Translations under genes and position numbers: made by a program
Assembly: GCF_014284195.1 (NCBI RefSeq)
Contig: NZ_JACOGC010000002.1
Location: 558,001 to 622,000 of the forward strand
From: Cognatundibacterium griseum
Lineage (GTDB): Bacteria > Pseudomonadota > Gammaproteobacteria > Burkholderiales > Burkholderiaceae_D
DNA length: 64,000 bases
Reading direction: 5' to 3'
The notes under the pieces: model-generated
Seen by the model: only the letters and a program-made list of their open reading frames with translations
Databases searched by the model: none
What the model was told of the DNA's origin: nothing
Shown here: positions 36,353 to 45,598 of the stretch, piece after piece
Layout: each line of letters begins with the position of its first letter
How positions within the stretch are numbered: the stretch's first letter is position 1

Positions 36353-37735
36353 ATGTCTATTACTGAAATCCGTCGTCAGGAATCTCCGTCCAATCCTAAA
36401 GTGGGGTTCGTCAGTCTCGGCTGCCCCAAAGCATTGGTGGACTCCGAACAAATTCTTACCCAGTTGCGTGCCGAGGGCTACGATACCGCCAAATCTTATG
36501 ATGGCGCCGATCTGGTGATTGTGAATACCTGTGGTTTTATCGATGCGGCGGTACAGGAGTCCTTGGATGCTATTGGCGAAGCACTCGCTGAAAATGGCAA
36601 GGTAATTGTGACCGGTTGCCTGGGTGCCAAAAAAGACGCTGATGGTAATGACATGATTCAGAGCATTCACCCCAAAGTGCTGGAAGTAACTGGCCCGCAT
36701 GCACTGGGGGAGGTGATGGATGCAGTGCACAAGCATTTGCCGAAACCGCATGAGCCCTTCATTGATCTGGTGCCGGCGCAAGGGGTTAAGCTGACGCCAA
36801 AACATTACGCCTACCTGAAGATTTCAGAAGGTTGTAATCATCGTTGCAGTTTCTGCATTATTCCTTCTATGCGCGGCGACCTGGTTTCCCGCCCGATTGC
36901 TGATGTGATGCTGGAGGCGGAAAATCTGTTCAAGGCCGGTGTGAAAGAATTGCTGGTGATTTCTCAGGATACCAGCGCCTATGGTGTGGATGTCAAATTC
37001 CGTACCGGCTTCTGGAATGGCAAGCCTGTTAAAACCCATATGACGCAACTGGTCGAGGCGCTCGGCGATCTGGCAAAACAATACGACGCCTGGGTTCGGC
37101 TGCATTATGTTTATCCATATCCGCATGTCGATCAGATTATTCCATTCATGAACAATGGCCATGTCCTGCCTTATCTGGATGTGCCCTTGCAACACGCGCA
37201 TCCTGATGTCTTGAAGCGCATGAAGCGTCCGGCAAATGGTGAAAAAAATATTGAACGTATTCAGGCCTGGCGTGAGATGTGTCCTGAAATCACGATACGC
37301 TCGACGTTTATTGCAGGGTTTCCCGGCGAGACAGAGGAGGAATTCCAGTATCTGCTGGATTTTCTGAAAGAGGCTCAGATTGATCGTCTCGGCTGTTTTG
37401 CTTATTCTCCGGTGGAAGGTGCTACAGCGAATGAAATCGACAATCAGTTGCCGGATGAAGTGCGCGAAGATCGCCGCCGCCGCGTGATGGAGTTGCAGGA
37501 AGATATTTCCAAACAACGCCTGCAGGCAAAGGTAGGAAAGACATTGCGTGTATTGATTGACGCGCTCGACCGCAGCGGCGGAGTTGGCCGGACATCGGCT
37601 GATGCTCCTGAAATCGACGGCGTGGTATACGTCAAACCACCTTTTGAGCCACATCGCAAACTGAAGGTTGGCGAATTTATTGATGTCCGGATTACGGCTG
37701 CCGATGCCCATGACTTATGGGGTGAAGCAGTCTGA
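36353..37735 (+). CDS. rimO: Ribosomal protein S12 methylthiotransferase
   Basis: A 460-residue radical-SAM enzyme that methylthiolates Asp88 of ribosomal protein S12. The N-terminal cluster cysteines lie in [22 protein letters not shown] and VTGCLGAK. The radical-SAM CxxxCxxC motif is in [17 protein letters not shown], and a TRAM domain closes the protein. I start at ATG 36353 ([10 protein letters not shown]). No Shine-Dalgarno is visible because a terminator stem and T-run occupy the space upstream. The stop overlaps the next start (TGATG). Confidence 0.95.
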   Translation: MSITEIRRQESPSNPKVGFVSLGCPKALVDSEQILTQLRAEGYDTAKSYDGADLVIVNTCGFIDAAVQESLDAIGEALAENGKVIVTGCLGAKKDADGNDMIQSIHPKVLEVTGPHALGEVMDAVHKHLPKPHEPFIDLVPAQGVKLTPKHYAYLKISEGCNHRCSFCIIPSMRGDLVSRPIADVMLEAENLFKAGVKELLVISQDTSAYGVDVKFRTGFWNGKPVKTHMTQLVEALGDLAKQYDAWVRLHYVYPYPHVDQIIPFMNNGHVLPYLDVPLQHAHPDVLKRMKRPANGEKNIERIQAWREMCPEITIRSTFIAGFPGETEEEFQYLLDFLKEAQIDRLGCFAYSPVEGATANEIDNQLPDEVREDRRRRVMELQEDISKQRLQAKVGKTLRVLIDALDRSGGVGRTSADAPEIDGVVYVKPPFEPHRKLKVGEFIDVRITAADAHDLWGEAV

Positions 37736-38193
37736 TGCGATTACCTGTGTTTCGTTCGGTCATGCGATGCATGACCGCTCTGCTATTGCTGTTGCTCGCT
37801 GCTGTGGCCTCAGCGCAGCAACCGGAAAATGTTCCCGGTAATCCGGTATTTTCTCACCCTCTGAAATTGCGCGGTTATCTGGGCGACGTCCCTGTCCTGA
37901 TGTATTTGCGACCAAAAACAGAAGATGTGGACAGTGTTGAAGGTCATTATCGCGTGCAGCCTCATAAGGCGCAGCATTTGTCCGGTAAGCCAGTTTTGCT
38001 GGCGGGAGAGGTGAGCGGCAATCGTCTGAGTATGGAAGAGTCTGATGACGGTAAAGAGGTATCGGGCCAATGGGATGGTGAGCTGCAGGATGGCGTTATC
38101 CGCGGGGTCTGGCTTTCTGCAGATGAACGTGTGCAGCGCCATTTTGAATTGCATCTGATTTCTGTGTCTGGGCTGCAGCCGGCGAAAAAATAA
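37735..38193 (+). CDS. Exported protein of unknown function, coupled to rimO
   Basis: A 152-residue protein with a Sec signal peptide (about residues 1-27, core MTALLLLLLAAVASAQ). The mature part (GYLGDVPVLMYLRPKTEDVDSVEGHYRV...GEVSGNRLSMEESDDGKEVSGQWDGEL..GVWLS) looks beta-rich, like small lipocalin- or DUF-type periplasmic proteins, but I recognise no named family. Its ATG overlaps the rimO stop by one base, so translation is probably coupled. Confidence 0.7.
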   Translation: MRLPVFRSVMRCMTALLLLLLAAVASAQQPENVPGNPVFSHPLKLRGYLGDVPVLMYLRPKTEDVDSVEGHYRVQPHKAQHLSGKPVLLAGEVSGNRLSMEESDDGKEVSGQWDGELQDGVIRGVWLSADERVQRHFELHLISVSGLQPAKK

Positions 38194-38222
38194 CCTGAAC
38201 TTTTACTGCTGAGGGCTGCGAG

Positions 38223-39107
38223 CTATTTTTCAGGCACATACCAGAGGCTGCTATCGCTCAATGGTGTTTCCGGAGGCAGATTCGGATTGCTCAGGCGGAT
38301 AATGCGGCGGGATTTCAGATTCAGTTTTTCGATCGCTTGCTGATGGTATTTTTTGAAAATGGTATCGAAGCTGCCGTCTTTTTTCATTATTCGTAAACCT
38401 GCCTCGATTCGGTCTTTGATTGCCCGGTCTTCTTTATTGAAGAAGAAATAGTAGGGAAACGGGTAATAAATCAGCAGGTTTTTCTCGATGACCAGCTCTG
38501 GATTATCAGCCTGATGCTGCTGATATTCAGCCAGAATTTCCCCGACTCCACGCGGAAACAGGTCAAAACGGTCTGCTGCCAGCATTTTAAACAATTGCGT
38601 ATATTGTCCTTGCACCACAGAAATGCCATGTGCTTCATAAATGGCATTGTCGCTCCAGCCTGAGCCCTGGCCGAAGCGCAGTTTCTTTAAATCTTCGGCA
38701 GTATTGATCTGATCTATTCGGCTTTGCTGCTTCTGCTGAATGAATGCCACCCGGTATCCCAGAATACCTTTGCGCAGCGGGATGCGGATTGCGCTGAAAC
38801 GCTGCTCCATCTCTTTTGACGTAGGATGCCAGGCGACGTTGATGCTATGTTCAGGCAGGGCCAGTTCGCGTAACAGCCGTTTTCCCGGCATCATCAATGT
38901 GCTCGGCATGCAAGTATAATCTCCCCATTGAGGACGTGTTTTTTCCAGCGCGGTATGCAGAATTTCGATCACGTCCCGGTAGCGTGTATCGTTCGCGACT
39001 TCGCCCCGGGAATAAACGATCCGGGTTATTTCAGCCGACGCATTTGTTATGCCGGATAAAAAGGTGGCAAGGAGTCCGGCGCAGATGCAATGAATGATAA
39101 AACTCAT
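38223..39107 (-). CDS. Periplasmic solute-binding protein, family 3-like
   Basis: A 294-residue protein with a signal peptide (about residues 1-25, cleavage near ASA-EI) and the layout of family 3 extracellular solute-binding proteins: INTAEDLKKLRFGQGSGWSDNAIYEAHGISVVQG, then RFDLFPRGVGEILAEYQQ and AGLRIMKKDGSFDTIFKKYHQQ. There is no adjacent permease or ATPase gene, so it may be a sensor-type or orphan binding protein; the ligand is unknown. It is divergent from metC, 412 bp away. Confidence 0.8.
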   Translation of the reverse strand: MSFIIHCICAGLLATFLSGITNASAEITRIVYSRGEVANDTRYRDVIEILHTALEKTRPQWGDYTCMPSTLMMPGKRLLRELALPEHSINVAWHPTSKEMEQRFSAIRIPLRKGILGYRVAFIQQKQQSRIDQINTAEDLKKLRFGQGSGWSDNAIYEAHGISVVQGQYTQLFKMLAADRFDLFPRGVGEILAEYQQHQADNPELVIEKNLLIYYPFPYYFFFNKEDRAIKDRIEAGLRIMKKDGSFDTIFKKYHQQAIEKLNLKSRRIIRLSNPNLPPETPLSDSSLWYVPEK

Positions 39108-39519
39108 GGGTCGATAAAGTGGTGTGCCGGGGTATCAGTCTGAGACTTGGAAGAACAGACTTTATTTTCAGTTGCTGATGTGCGTAATCATTCTGATTTT
39201 TGCATAAGCAGCAGAGTTACTTTCTATAAGGTATCAAAATTCAGATGGCCTGGGGCATTTGCTTGTTATCTGATGTTCAGCGAATTTCACCTTTGTGTTT
39301 GGATGCCAGAGGATGTTAGCGCGTGCGTTTGACCTGTTCGTGACATCGGGGCAAGCCGGAGCAGAGTGAAAATATAAATTAAATATATACTCCCCCATTA
39401 TTTTTCATGAAATGACTGAATGTCCTAATGAATATTGGGTGGAAAATATATACTGGGGGGAGTATGTTGGCGTTCTGTTTGTGTAATCATTTTTAATGTA
39501 ATTGCAGCGAGGGATCAGG
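39108..39519. other. 412-bp divergent intergenic region upstream of metC
   Basis: No gene is supported here. A 61-codon open frame at 39147-39332 shows no family signature. The region contains the paired-motif element (39387-39465), AT-rich stretches on both sides of it (ATATAAATTAAATATATAC), and a Shine-Dalgarno GAGGGATCAGG just before metC. It presumably holds promoters for both the binding-protein gene and metC. Confidence 0.5.
39387..39465. repeat. Paired G-run/C-run motif element, copy 2 (upstream of metC)
   Basis: ATACTCCCCC at 39387-39396 and ATACTGGGGGGAGTAT at 39450-39465 form an inverted repeat (ATACTCCCCC/GGGGGAGTAT). The run centres are 63.5 bp apart. Compared with copies 1 and 3 both sites are flipped: the left boundary ATACTCCCCCATT is the exact reverse complement of the left boundary of copy 3. 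TACT-G6-AGTA is close to the published RcnR-type operator (TACT-G6-N-AGTA). The element ends 54 bp before the metC start. Confidence 0.62.
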
Positions 39520-40710
39520 ATGAACGGTGAATCAAAGAAACTACCAGGCTTAACTACTGGCCTGTTGCATCATCCATACACGGCACCGGCAGGTTTTTCG
39601 GCATTTCCTGAGGCAATTCACCATGCTTCTACGGTTTTGTTCGACAGTGTGGCTGCCATGCGCGCCAGAAACTGGCAGGACAAATCGGCATATACCTATG
39701 GTCTGCATGGCACGCCAACCAGTTTTACGCTGGAAGCGCGGCTGGCAGCGATTGAGGGTGGACAACATTGTCTGCTGGCGCCGAGCGGCCTGGCCGCAAT
39801 CATGTTGGTGGATATGGCACTGCTGAGCAGTGGTGACGATGTGCTGATTCCCGATAATGTCTATGGTCCGAACCGGGAACTGGCCCTCTGGCTCAGTCAG
39901 AATTTCGGCGTCAGCGTCCGTTTTTATCCCCCGCTCATTGGCGCGGACATTGCCGGACTCATTCAGGAAAACACCAGGCTGATCTGGACAGAGGCGCCGG
40001 GTTCGGTATCAATGGAGGTGCCGGATATTCCTGCTATCTGTGCTGCTGCGCATGCGCGTGGAGTGCTGGTGGCTCTGGATAATACCTGGTCAGGCGGGAT
40101 CGCGTTTCAGGCATTTCAGCATGGGGTGGATATCAGCATGCAGGCATTGACCAAGTACCAGAGCGGTGGGTCAGATGTGTTGATGGGGGCGTTGATTACC
40201 CGTGACAAAGATTTGAATCAGCGATTGCAAATGGCGCATATGCGCTTGGGAATGGGCGTCGGCATGGATGATGTCTATCTGATTTTACGTAATTTGCCGA
40301 CACTGAAACTCCGCTTCGAAGCGCATGACAGAAGTGCCACAGAGATTGCCCGCTGGCTGAGTGCGCGTCCGGAAATTCATAAAGTGCTGCATCCTGCATT
40401 GCCTGATTGTCCGGGGCACGATATCTGGAAACGTGACTTCACAGGCGCAGGCGGTTTATTTTCGGTGTTATTTAATCCTGCACTGAGCGAAGCGCAGACG
40501 GATTGCTTTGTCGAGAGCCTGCATTTGTTTAAGATTGGATTCAGCTGGGGTGGGGCGCATAGCCTGTGCGTTCCTTACCGTATCCGGCAGATGCGTTCTC
40601 AGTGGGAAGAGCAGGGTAACCTGGTTCGTTTCAATATAGGACTGGAAGAAACTGAAGACTTGATTGCAGACATTGAGCAGGCGCTGGACAGGATGAAAAA
40701 AACCGGCTGA
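39520..40710 (+). CDS. metC: Cystathionine beta-lyase (PLP-dependent)
   Basis: A 396-residue Cys/Met-metabolism PLP enzyme that cleaves cystathionine to homocysteine. SAYTYGLHGTPTSFTLEARLAAIEG, the cofactor-contacting APSGLAAI, NTWSGGIAF and the PLP lysine in ALTKYQSGGSDVLMG are diagnostic, and the C-terminal IGFSWGGAHSLC separates MetC from gamma-synthases. ATG 39520 follows GAGGGATCAGG. It stands alone rightward, with the paired-motif element in its promoter region. Related lyases of this subgroup may prefer other sulfur substrates. Confidence 0.92.
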   Translation: MNGESKKLPGLTTGLLHHPYTAPAGFSAFPEAIHHASTVLFDSVAAMRARNWQDKSAYTYGLHGTPTSFTLEARLAAIEGGQHCLLAPSGLAAIMLVDMALLSSGDDVLIPDNVYGPNRELALWLSQNFGVSVRFYPPLIGADIAGLIQENTRLIWTEAPGSVSMEVPDIPAICAAAHARGVLVALDNTWSGGIAFQAFQHGVDISMQALTKYQSGGSDVLMGALITRDKDLNQRLQMAHMRLGMGVGMDDVYLILRNLPTLKLRFEAHDRSATEIARWLSARPEIHKVLHPALPDCPGHDIWKRDFTGAGGLFSVLFNPALSEAQTDCFVESLHLFKIGFSWGGAHSLCVPYRIRQMRSQWEEQGNLVRFNIGLEETEDLIADIEQALDRMKKTG

Positions 40711-40729
40711 CAGGAAGCGCGCCAGCCGG
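40696..40729 (-). terminator. Intrinsic terminator of the small gene at 40761, overlapping metC
   Basis: Read leftward, CCGGCTG and CAGCCGG pair around a 13-base loop and are followed by seven T. It overlaps the last codons of metC on the other strand. Confidence 0.75.
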
Positions 40730-40760
40730 CTGAATTGCGTGATCGAGGGGAGGGTAAAAC

Positions 40761-40964
40761 TTACTTGCTGCCTGCTGCTGCATCACTGGCTGGTGCCGGC
40801 GCTGCCGTGTCTGCTGTTGTGCTCGCAGGTGCGGAGGAATGCACTTCAGTCTGATTGTGGCCACCGGTTTCACCTTGCATATCGACTTTATCGCCTGCTT
40901 TGAAAATAAAAAACAGTGCCGCAGCAGCGAATACGATAAAGCCCACCAGAATTTTCCACATCAT
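40761..40964 (-). CDS. Small membrane-anchored Ala/Ser/Thr-rich protein
   Basis: A 67-residue protein: one transmembrane segment (WKILVGFIVFAAAALFFIF) and a low-complexity tail (SSAPASTTADTAAPAPASDAAAG). Two adjacent ATGs (40964, 40961) follow AGGAGA; the pair fits a strong ribosome site. No known family. A terminator follows, so it is its own transcription unit. Confidence 0.65.
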   Translation of the reverse strand: MMWKILVGFIVFAAAALFFIFKAGDKVDMQGETGGHNQTEVHSSAPASTTADTAAPAPASDAAAGSK

Positions 40965-41119
40965 TGTCTCCTGAATAAATGAAAGATTGACGACAGCCGG
41001 GAAGGAAAACAACTCTGGCGCTGTCGTGATGAGTTCAGCTTATGCTGCCTCGCTTACACCTTCCTTGCATTTTTTCAGGACGAAGAAATGTGCTGCCAAA
41101 AAACATCGGATTTACAAAA

Positions 41120-41146
41120 AAAAACGATCTCCGCAGAGATCGTTTT
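41120..41146 (-). terminator. Intrinsic terminator after acnA
   Basis: ACGATCTC-CGCA-GAGATCGT with A-run and T-run flanks; leftward it ends acnA transcripts. A second nine-base-pair hairpin lies between it and the acnA stop, at 41157-41180. Confidence 0.88.
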
Positions 41147-41156
41147 TGACTGACTT

Positions 41157-41180
41157 CCCATTCCCGTTTCAGGGAATGGG
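41157..41180. repeat. Second hairpin in the acnA 3' region
   Basis: CCCATTCCC and GGGAATGGG pair perfectly around a six-base loop, seven bases past the acnA stop and 10 bases before the terminator. It may stabilise the acnA mRNA end. Confidence 0.6.
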
Positions 41181-41186
41181 GGGTAA

Positions 41187-43922
41187 TCAGGCTGCCAGCA
41201 ATTGACGCAGAACGAATGGCAGGATGCCGCCGTGCTTGTAGTAATCCACTTCGATTGGGGTATCGATGCGCAACAGCACTTTGACCTCCTTCGTTTCACC
41301 GTTGGCACGGTGGATCACCAGAGTCACTTCCTGTTGTGGCTTGATATCGTTTTCGATACCTTTCAGGTCGAAAGACTCGTTGCCTGTAATGCCCAGGGAG
41401 TCGACACTATCACCAGCCAGGAATTGCAGTGGCAATACGCCCATACCTACCAGGTTAGAGCGGTGGATACGCTCAAAAGAACGTGCAATAACCGCTTTGA
41501 CGCCCAGCAGTTGCGTACCTTTTGCTGCCCAGTCACGGGATGATCCTGTGCCGTACTCTTCACCACCAAAAATCATGGTTGGTGTGCCGTCTGCGACATA
41601 TTTCATTGCTGCGTCGTAGATGGACATCTGTTCGCCGGTTGGCTGGAACAGTGTTTCGCCGCCTTCAACGCGGGAGCCATCTTCACGTGCAGGGATCATG
41701 AGGTTTTTGATGCGCACGTTAGCAAATGTACCGCGCATCATGATCTCGTGGTTACCACGACGGGAACCGTAAGAGTTGAAGTCCGCTTTCAGAACGCCGT
41801 TTTCTTTCAGCCATTTACCCGCAGGACTGGATTCTTTGATCGAACCAGCTGGAGAGATGTGATCTGTCGTGATGGAGTCGCCGAATACGCCGAGTGCACG
41901 CGCGCCAGTAATGCCGGTCGCTGCAGCTTTTGGCTCCATGGTAAAGTCAGCAAAGAATGGTGGCTCAGCAATGTAGGTGGAAGTTGGCCAGTTGTAGACT
42001 TCGCCTTCTGCCACGCCTTTGATGTTTTCCCACAGTTTGCCTGGCGCACCTTTGACATCGGCATAATTCTCTTTGAACGTTTTGGAGTTCATCGCGAATT
42101 TCATCAGCTTGTTGATTTCTTCGCTGCTTGGCCAGATGTCGCCCAGATAAATATCTTTGCCCTTAACTGTGCCAACAGGCTCAGTCATCAGATCCTTGGT
42201 GACATTGCCAGCGATTGCGTAAGCAACGACCAGCGGTGGGGACGCCAGGAAATTGGAACGGATGTTCGGGTGAATCCGCGCCTCAAAGTTACGGTTACCG
42301 GACAAGACTGCCGCTGCAACAATGTCGTTCGCAACAATCGCTTCGTTCATTGCCGGTGTCAGATCACCAGCGTTGCCGATACAGGTTGTGCAGCCATAAG
42401 CTGTGACGCCGAAGCCCAGTTTTTCCAGGTATGGCAACAGACCAGCCGCTTCCAGATACTTGGTGACCACGCGGGAGCCAGGCGCCAGCGATGTTTTGAT
42501 ATGGGTAGGTACTTTCAGACCAGCTTCAACTGCTTTTTTCGCCAGCAATCCAGCGGCCAGCAAAACGCTAGGGTTGGATGTGTTGGTGCAGGATGTAATG
42601 GCAGCGATCAGAACATCACCGTTTTTGACTTTGACGCCGTCTGCATTGGTGTACTCTTTATTCAGATCGTCAGCGTTTTTGTTGAAACCATTTTCAGCCA
42701 CCGGCTTGGAGAACAGGTCGGCGAAAGTAGATTTAACATTACCGATTTCAATACGGTCCTGTGGGCGTTTAGGGCCGGCCAGCGATGGGGCAACCGTAGA
42801 CAGATCCAGGCTCAGTTCAGTGGTGTAGTCGATGTCGCCTTTTTTCGGAATGCCGAACATTTTCTGGGCTTTGAAGTAGCCTTCGAATGCGTCGATTTCT
42901 GCCTTGGTGCGGCCTGTACCTTTGAAGTAGTCAATGGTTGCTTCGTCAACCGGGAAGAAGCCCATGGTTGCGCCGTATTCCGGCGCCATGTTCGCGATGG
43001 TTGCACGGTCTGTCAGGGACAGAGAGCGTGTGCCTTCGCCGAAGAATTCAACGAATTTGCCGACTACTTTTGCCTTGCGCAGCATTTCAGTGATGGTCAG
43101 TACCAGATCGGTTGCAGTCACGCCTTCACGCAATGCGCCAGTCAGGTTGACGCCGACTACGTCAGGTGTCAGGAAATATACTGGCTGGCCCAGCATACCG
43201 GCTTCCGCCTCGATACCGCCAACGCCCCAACCGACTACGCCGATGCCGTTGATCATGGTGGTGTGAGAGTCGGTGCCAACCAGTGTGTCAGGGTAGTAGA
43301 CTTCGTTTTTCTTTGCGTCTTTGATCTTGTGTACGCCGCGTGCCAGGTATTCCAGATTGACCTGGTGAACGATACCGAAGCCCGGAGGAACCACGCCGAA
43401 GGTGTCGAATGCCTGCATACCCCATTTCATGAACTGATAACGTTCATTGTTACGGGAGAACTCCAGTTTCATGTTCAGATCCAGCGCTTTCTTTTCGCGG
43501 AAGTGATCGATCTGTACAGAGTGGTCAACGACCAGATCAACTGGAACCAGTGGCTCAATATTTTTTGGGTTTTTACCCTGTTTTGCCGCGACGTTACGCA
43601 TTGCTGCCAAATCTGCCAGCAAAGGAACGCCAGTAAAATCCTGCAATACAACACGGGAAACGACGAAAGGAATCTCGTCAACGCGGGAGGCCGTTGCACC
43701 CCAGTTCGCTAATTGCTTAACGTGTTCTTCGGTAACTTTTTTACCGTCACAGTTGCGCAGAACAGATTCCAGAACCACGCGGATAGAAACTGGCAAGCGG
43801 GAGATTTTCACGCCCAGATTCTTTTCCAGTGCTGGCAAAGAGAAGAACTTGCCTTTCTTCGTGTCTGAAATCTTAAAATCTTTCAGGGTTTTGAATGCAT
43901 CTTGGTACGCATTTTGGCTCAT
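41187..43922 (-). CDS. acnA: Aconitate hydratase AcnA
   Basis: A 911-residue [4Fe-4S] enzyme that isomerises citrate to isocitrate in the TCA cycle. [36 protein letters not shown], cluster cysteines in [13 protein letters not shown] and [11 protein letters not shown], and [46 protein letters not shown] in the swivel domain are diagnostic. The AcnA/IRP type of domain order fits. It lies in the same region as mdh, gltA and sdh genes, but as a leftward unit with its own terminator. Confidence 0.97.
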   Translation of the reverse strand: MSQNAYQDAFKTLKDFKISDTKKGKFFSLPALEKNLGVKISRLPVSIRVVLESVLRNCDGKKVTEEHVKQLANWGATASRVDEIPFVVSRVVLQDFTGVPLLADLAAMRNVAAKQGKNPKNIEPLVPVDLVVDHSVQIDHFREKKALDLNMKLEFSRNNERYQFMKWGMQAFDTFGVVPPGFGIVHQVNLEYLARGVHKIKDAKKNEVYYPDTLVGTDSHTTMINGIGVVGWGVGGIEAEAGMLGQPVYFLTPDVVGVNLTGALREGVTATDLVLTITEMLRKAKVVGKFVEFFGEGTRSLSLTDRATIANMAPEYGATMGFFPVDEATIDYFKGTGRTKAEIDAFEGYFKAQKMFGIPKKGDIDYTTELSLDLSTVAPSLAGPKRPQDRIEIGNVKSTFADLFSKPVAENGFNKNADDLNKEYTNADGVKVKNGDVLIAAITSCTNTSNPSVLLAAGLLAKKAVEAGLKVPTHIKTSLAPGSRVVTKYLEAAGLLPYLEKLGFGVTAYGCTTCIGNAGDLTPAMNEAIVANDIVAAAVLSGNRNFEARIHPNIRSNFLASPPLVVAYAIAGNVTKDLMTEPVGTVKGKDIYLGDIWPSSEEINKLMKFAMNSKTFKENYADVKGAPGKLWENIKGVAEGEVYNWPTSTYIAEPPFFADFTMEPKAAATGITGARALGVFGDSITTDHISPAGSIKESSPAGKWLKENGVLKADFNSYGSRRGNHEIMMRGTFANVRIKNLMIPAREDGSRVEGGETLFQPTGEQMSIYDAAMKYVADGTPTMIFGGEEYGTGSSRDWAAKGTQLLGVKAVIARSFERIHRSNLVGMGVLPLQFLAGDSVDSLGITGNESFDLKGIENDIKPQQEVTLVIHRANGETKEVKVLLRIDTPIEVDYYKHGGILPFVLRQLLAA

Positions 43923-44074
43923 GGCTGTTCCTTATTTACAAAAATCAACGATCAAAAACATGCTTGCTGCTTTTCCCTTTTTCAACATTTGCAATACGCT
44001 GAAATGATGGGAATAAATCTTCACGATGCGGCGAAACTCTTCGGTGAACGATCATTTACTTGCACCGCACCTTG

Positions 44075-44548
44075 TTATTTGGCTTGTGTGGCTGCCTCTG
44101 CTGCATTGACTTCCGCCAATACAGGTTCGGCTGTCTTGCATTCATTGGCGAGTTGCTGACCTTTATGGGAATCCAGCAACAATCCTTTTGCCGGAATGCC
44201 GATCCAGACGAAGCCTGCTTTAGGATTCTCAAAACGGCTGGCGCCAGTCGTGGTTTCCACGCGGGTCAAACGATACAGGCGCTTTTTCCAGCGCATGGCC
44301 ATGTGCTGAGGATCATCCTGATTGGTGTACATGGTGATCGAATTTCCAAGTTCGCACTGATAGTCGAAATTTTTGGAAAGGTGGATATCCGGTTCTGCTT
44401 CGTCCTCATCTTTGACTACAGTAGCGGCATGCCGTGATTGTTTGGCTTTCACTTTGCCTTGCAGTGCTTCAGCCTGTGCCGCAAAGGGGGCGCAAAGTGC
44501 GGCGCCGGCAACCAAGAGGCCGGCAATGCGGATGATGAATGTTTTCAT
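44075..44548 (-). CDS. Exported MliC-like (lysozyme inhibitor-type) protein
   Basis: A 157-residue protein with a signal peptide (about residues 1-26, cleavage AAQA-EA). The mature part has the MliC pattern: FDYQCELGNSITMYTN, LYRLTRVETTTGASRFENPKAGFVWIGIPAKGLLLDSHKGQQLANEC, with two Cys likely forming the family disulfide. MliC proteins inhibit C-type lysozyme in the envelope. The family match is by pattern only. Its ATG overlaps the stop of the CitE-like gene by four bases, so the two are co-transcribed. Confidence 0.65.
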   Translation of the reverse strand: MKTFIIRIAGLLVAGAALCAPFAAQAEALQGKVKAKQSRHAATVVKDEDEAEPDIHLSKNFDYQCELGNSITMYTNQDDPQHMAMRWKKRLYRLTRVETTTGASRFENPKAGFVWIGIPAKGLLLDSHKGQQLANECKTAEPVLAEVNAAEAATQAK

Positions 44549-45531
44549 GTGTGGTCTCCTTCCAGGATTTCCTGCGCCAGCGGCGGCAAGGTGATTGCGC
44601 TCATTTTGGCGCGTTTTAAAATTGTCCAGTAATAACGATAACTCGCCCGATCGTGTAAATGGCCGTTAAATTGTATGGGACCCCATTGATTGTCCTGCGC
44701 CGATTTCAGAATCTGGGCTGCGGTCATGATCTCATCCTGACCCGGTGCCATCACAGCGATGATATCCGTAATCTGATTGGGATGGATACTCCACATACGC
44801 GTATAACCCAACTCATCCCTGGCGCGTTGGGCATCTTGCCTTGCGACGTTGCGATCAGCGATTTCTGTGGTGACATTATGCGAGGGAACTTTACCGTAGC
44901 GATGGCAGGCAGCAGCAATCTTCGCTTTTGCCCGTACGATCAGCGGGTGTTGAAATTGTCCCGGTGAGCGCATTGCCTGTGCCGGAATTGCGCCAAAGTG
45001 TGCGGAAACAAAATCCATGATGCCAAAGGACAGACATTCCACTTGCGGAATAGCTGCGATCGCCATAACGTCTGCCAGTGCTTCATGACTCTCTATAAGG
45101 ACGTGAACCGGAAGGTTTTTCCGTCCACCCATTTCAGCATAAAAATTAATTCGTTGAAGTGCTTTGCGGATTTGATCTGCCGTATCAATTTTAGGTAAAA
45201 CAAGATACGCCAGGCGTTCGGCCGCTGCAGGGAGTATCAGTGATAAGTCTTGTTCAAAGGCGGGATGCCGCAGATCGTGGACCCGTACGCCTATGCGCCG
45301 GTGGCGGTTATGCTCGCTGTTGATCAGTTCTGCTACTAATCTGGCATGTTGCGCTTCGTTGCCGCTGGCCGCGCCGTCTTCGCAATCAAACGTGATATCA
45401 AACAGTGGACCCAGTTGTTCCTGCAACTGCATTGACTTGCGCATCAATTTTTCTGAGCCTGCATAATGGTCGCATACCGGCAGCAGTACCGGTTGGATGT
45501 GATCCTGAAATAAGGCTTGGGAAGGATGCAT
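44545..45531 (-). CDS. HpcH/HpaI aldolase/citrate lyase (CitE-like) family protein
   Basis: A 328-residue TIM-barrel protein of the CitE/malyl-CoA lyase group. FDITFDCEDGAASGNE carries the metal-binding Asp/Glu, LAYLVLPKIDTADQI the strand-turn-helix block, and ESHEALADVMAIAAIPQVECLSFGIMDFVSAHFG the second metal-binding acidic site. RMWSIHPNQI fits the CoA-ester lyase C-terminal motif. The substrate is not determined; L-malyl- or citramalyl-type esters are possible. It lies between mdh and acnA, in line with C4-acid metabolism. Overlaps the next start (ATGA). Confidence 0.85.
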   Translation of the reverse strand: MHPSQALFQDHIQPVLLPVCDHYAGSEKLMRKSMQLQEQLGPLFDITFDCEDGAASGNEAQHARLVAELINSEHNRHRRIGVRVHDLRHPAFEQDLSLILPAAAERLAYLVLPKIDTADQIRKALQRINFYAEMGGRKNLPVHVLIESHEALADVMAIAAIPQVECLSFGIMDFVSAHFGAIPAQAMRSPGQFQHPLIVRAKAKIAAACHRYGKVPSHNVTTEIADRNVARQDAQRARDELGYTRMWSIHPNQITDIIAVMAPGQDEIMTAAQILKSAQDNQWGPIQFNGHLHDRASYRYYWTILKRAKMSAITLPPLAQEILEGDHT

Positions 45532-45556
45532 CAGTCTGGAATGATGGAAAATAGAA

Positions 45557-45588
45557 AGAACAGAATCCGTGCAGACGGATTCTGTTCT
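45557..45588 (-). terminator. Intrinsic terminator after mdh
   Basis: AGAACAGAATCCGT and ACGGATTCTGTTCT pair perfectly over 14 bases around a four-base loop; on the leftward strand a T-rich tail follows. Confidence 0.85.
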
Positions 45589-45598
45589 GAATGGCAGA

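Noticed and set aside
39147-39332. 61-codon frame upstream of metC
   Set aside because: No ribosome site or family signature; more likely part of the promoter region.
41172-41190. AATGGGGGGTA near the acnA stop as a motif copy
   Set aside because: The terminal AGTAT is missing and the G-run is explained by the local hairpin.
41748-43712. 654-codon open frame on the plus strand opposite acnA
   Set aside because: It is antisense to a clear aconitase, is rich in Cys, Phe, His and Gln as expected from reversed codon bias, and shows no family motif.
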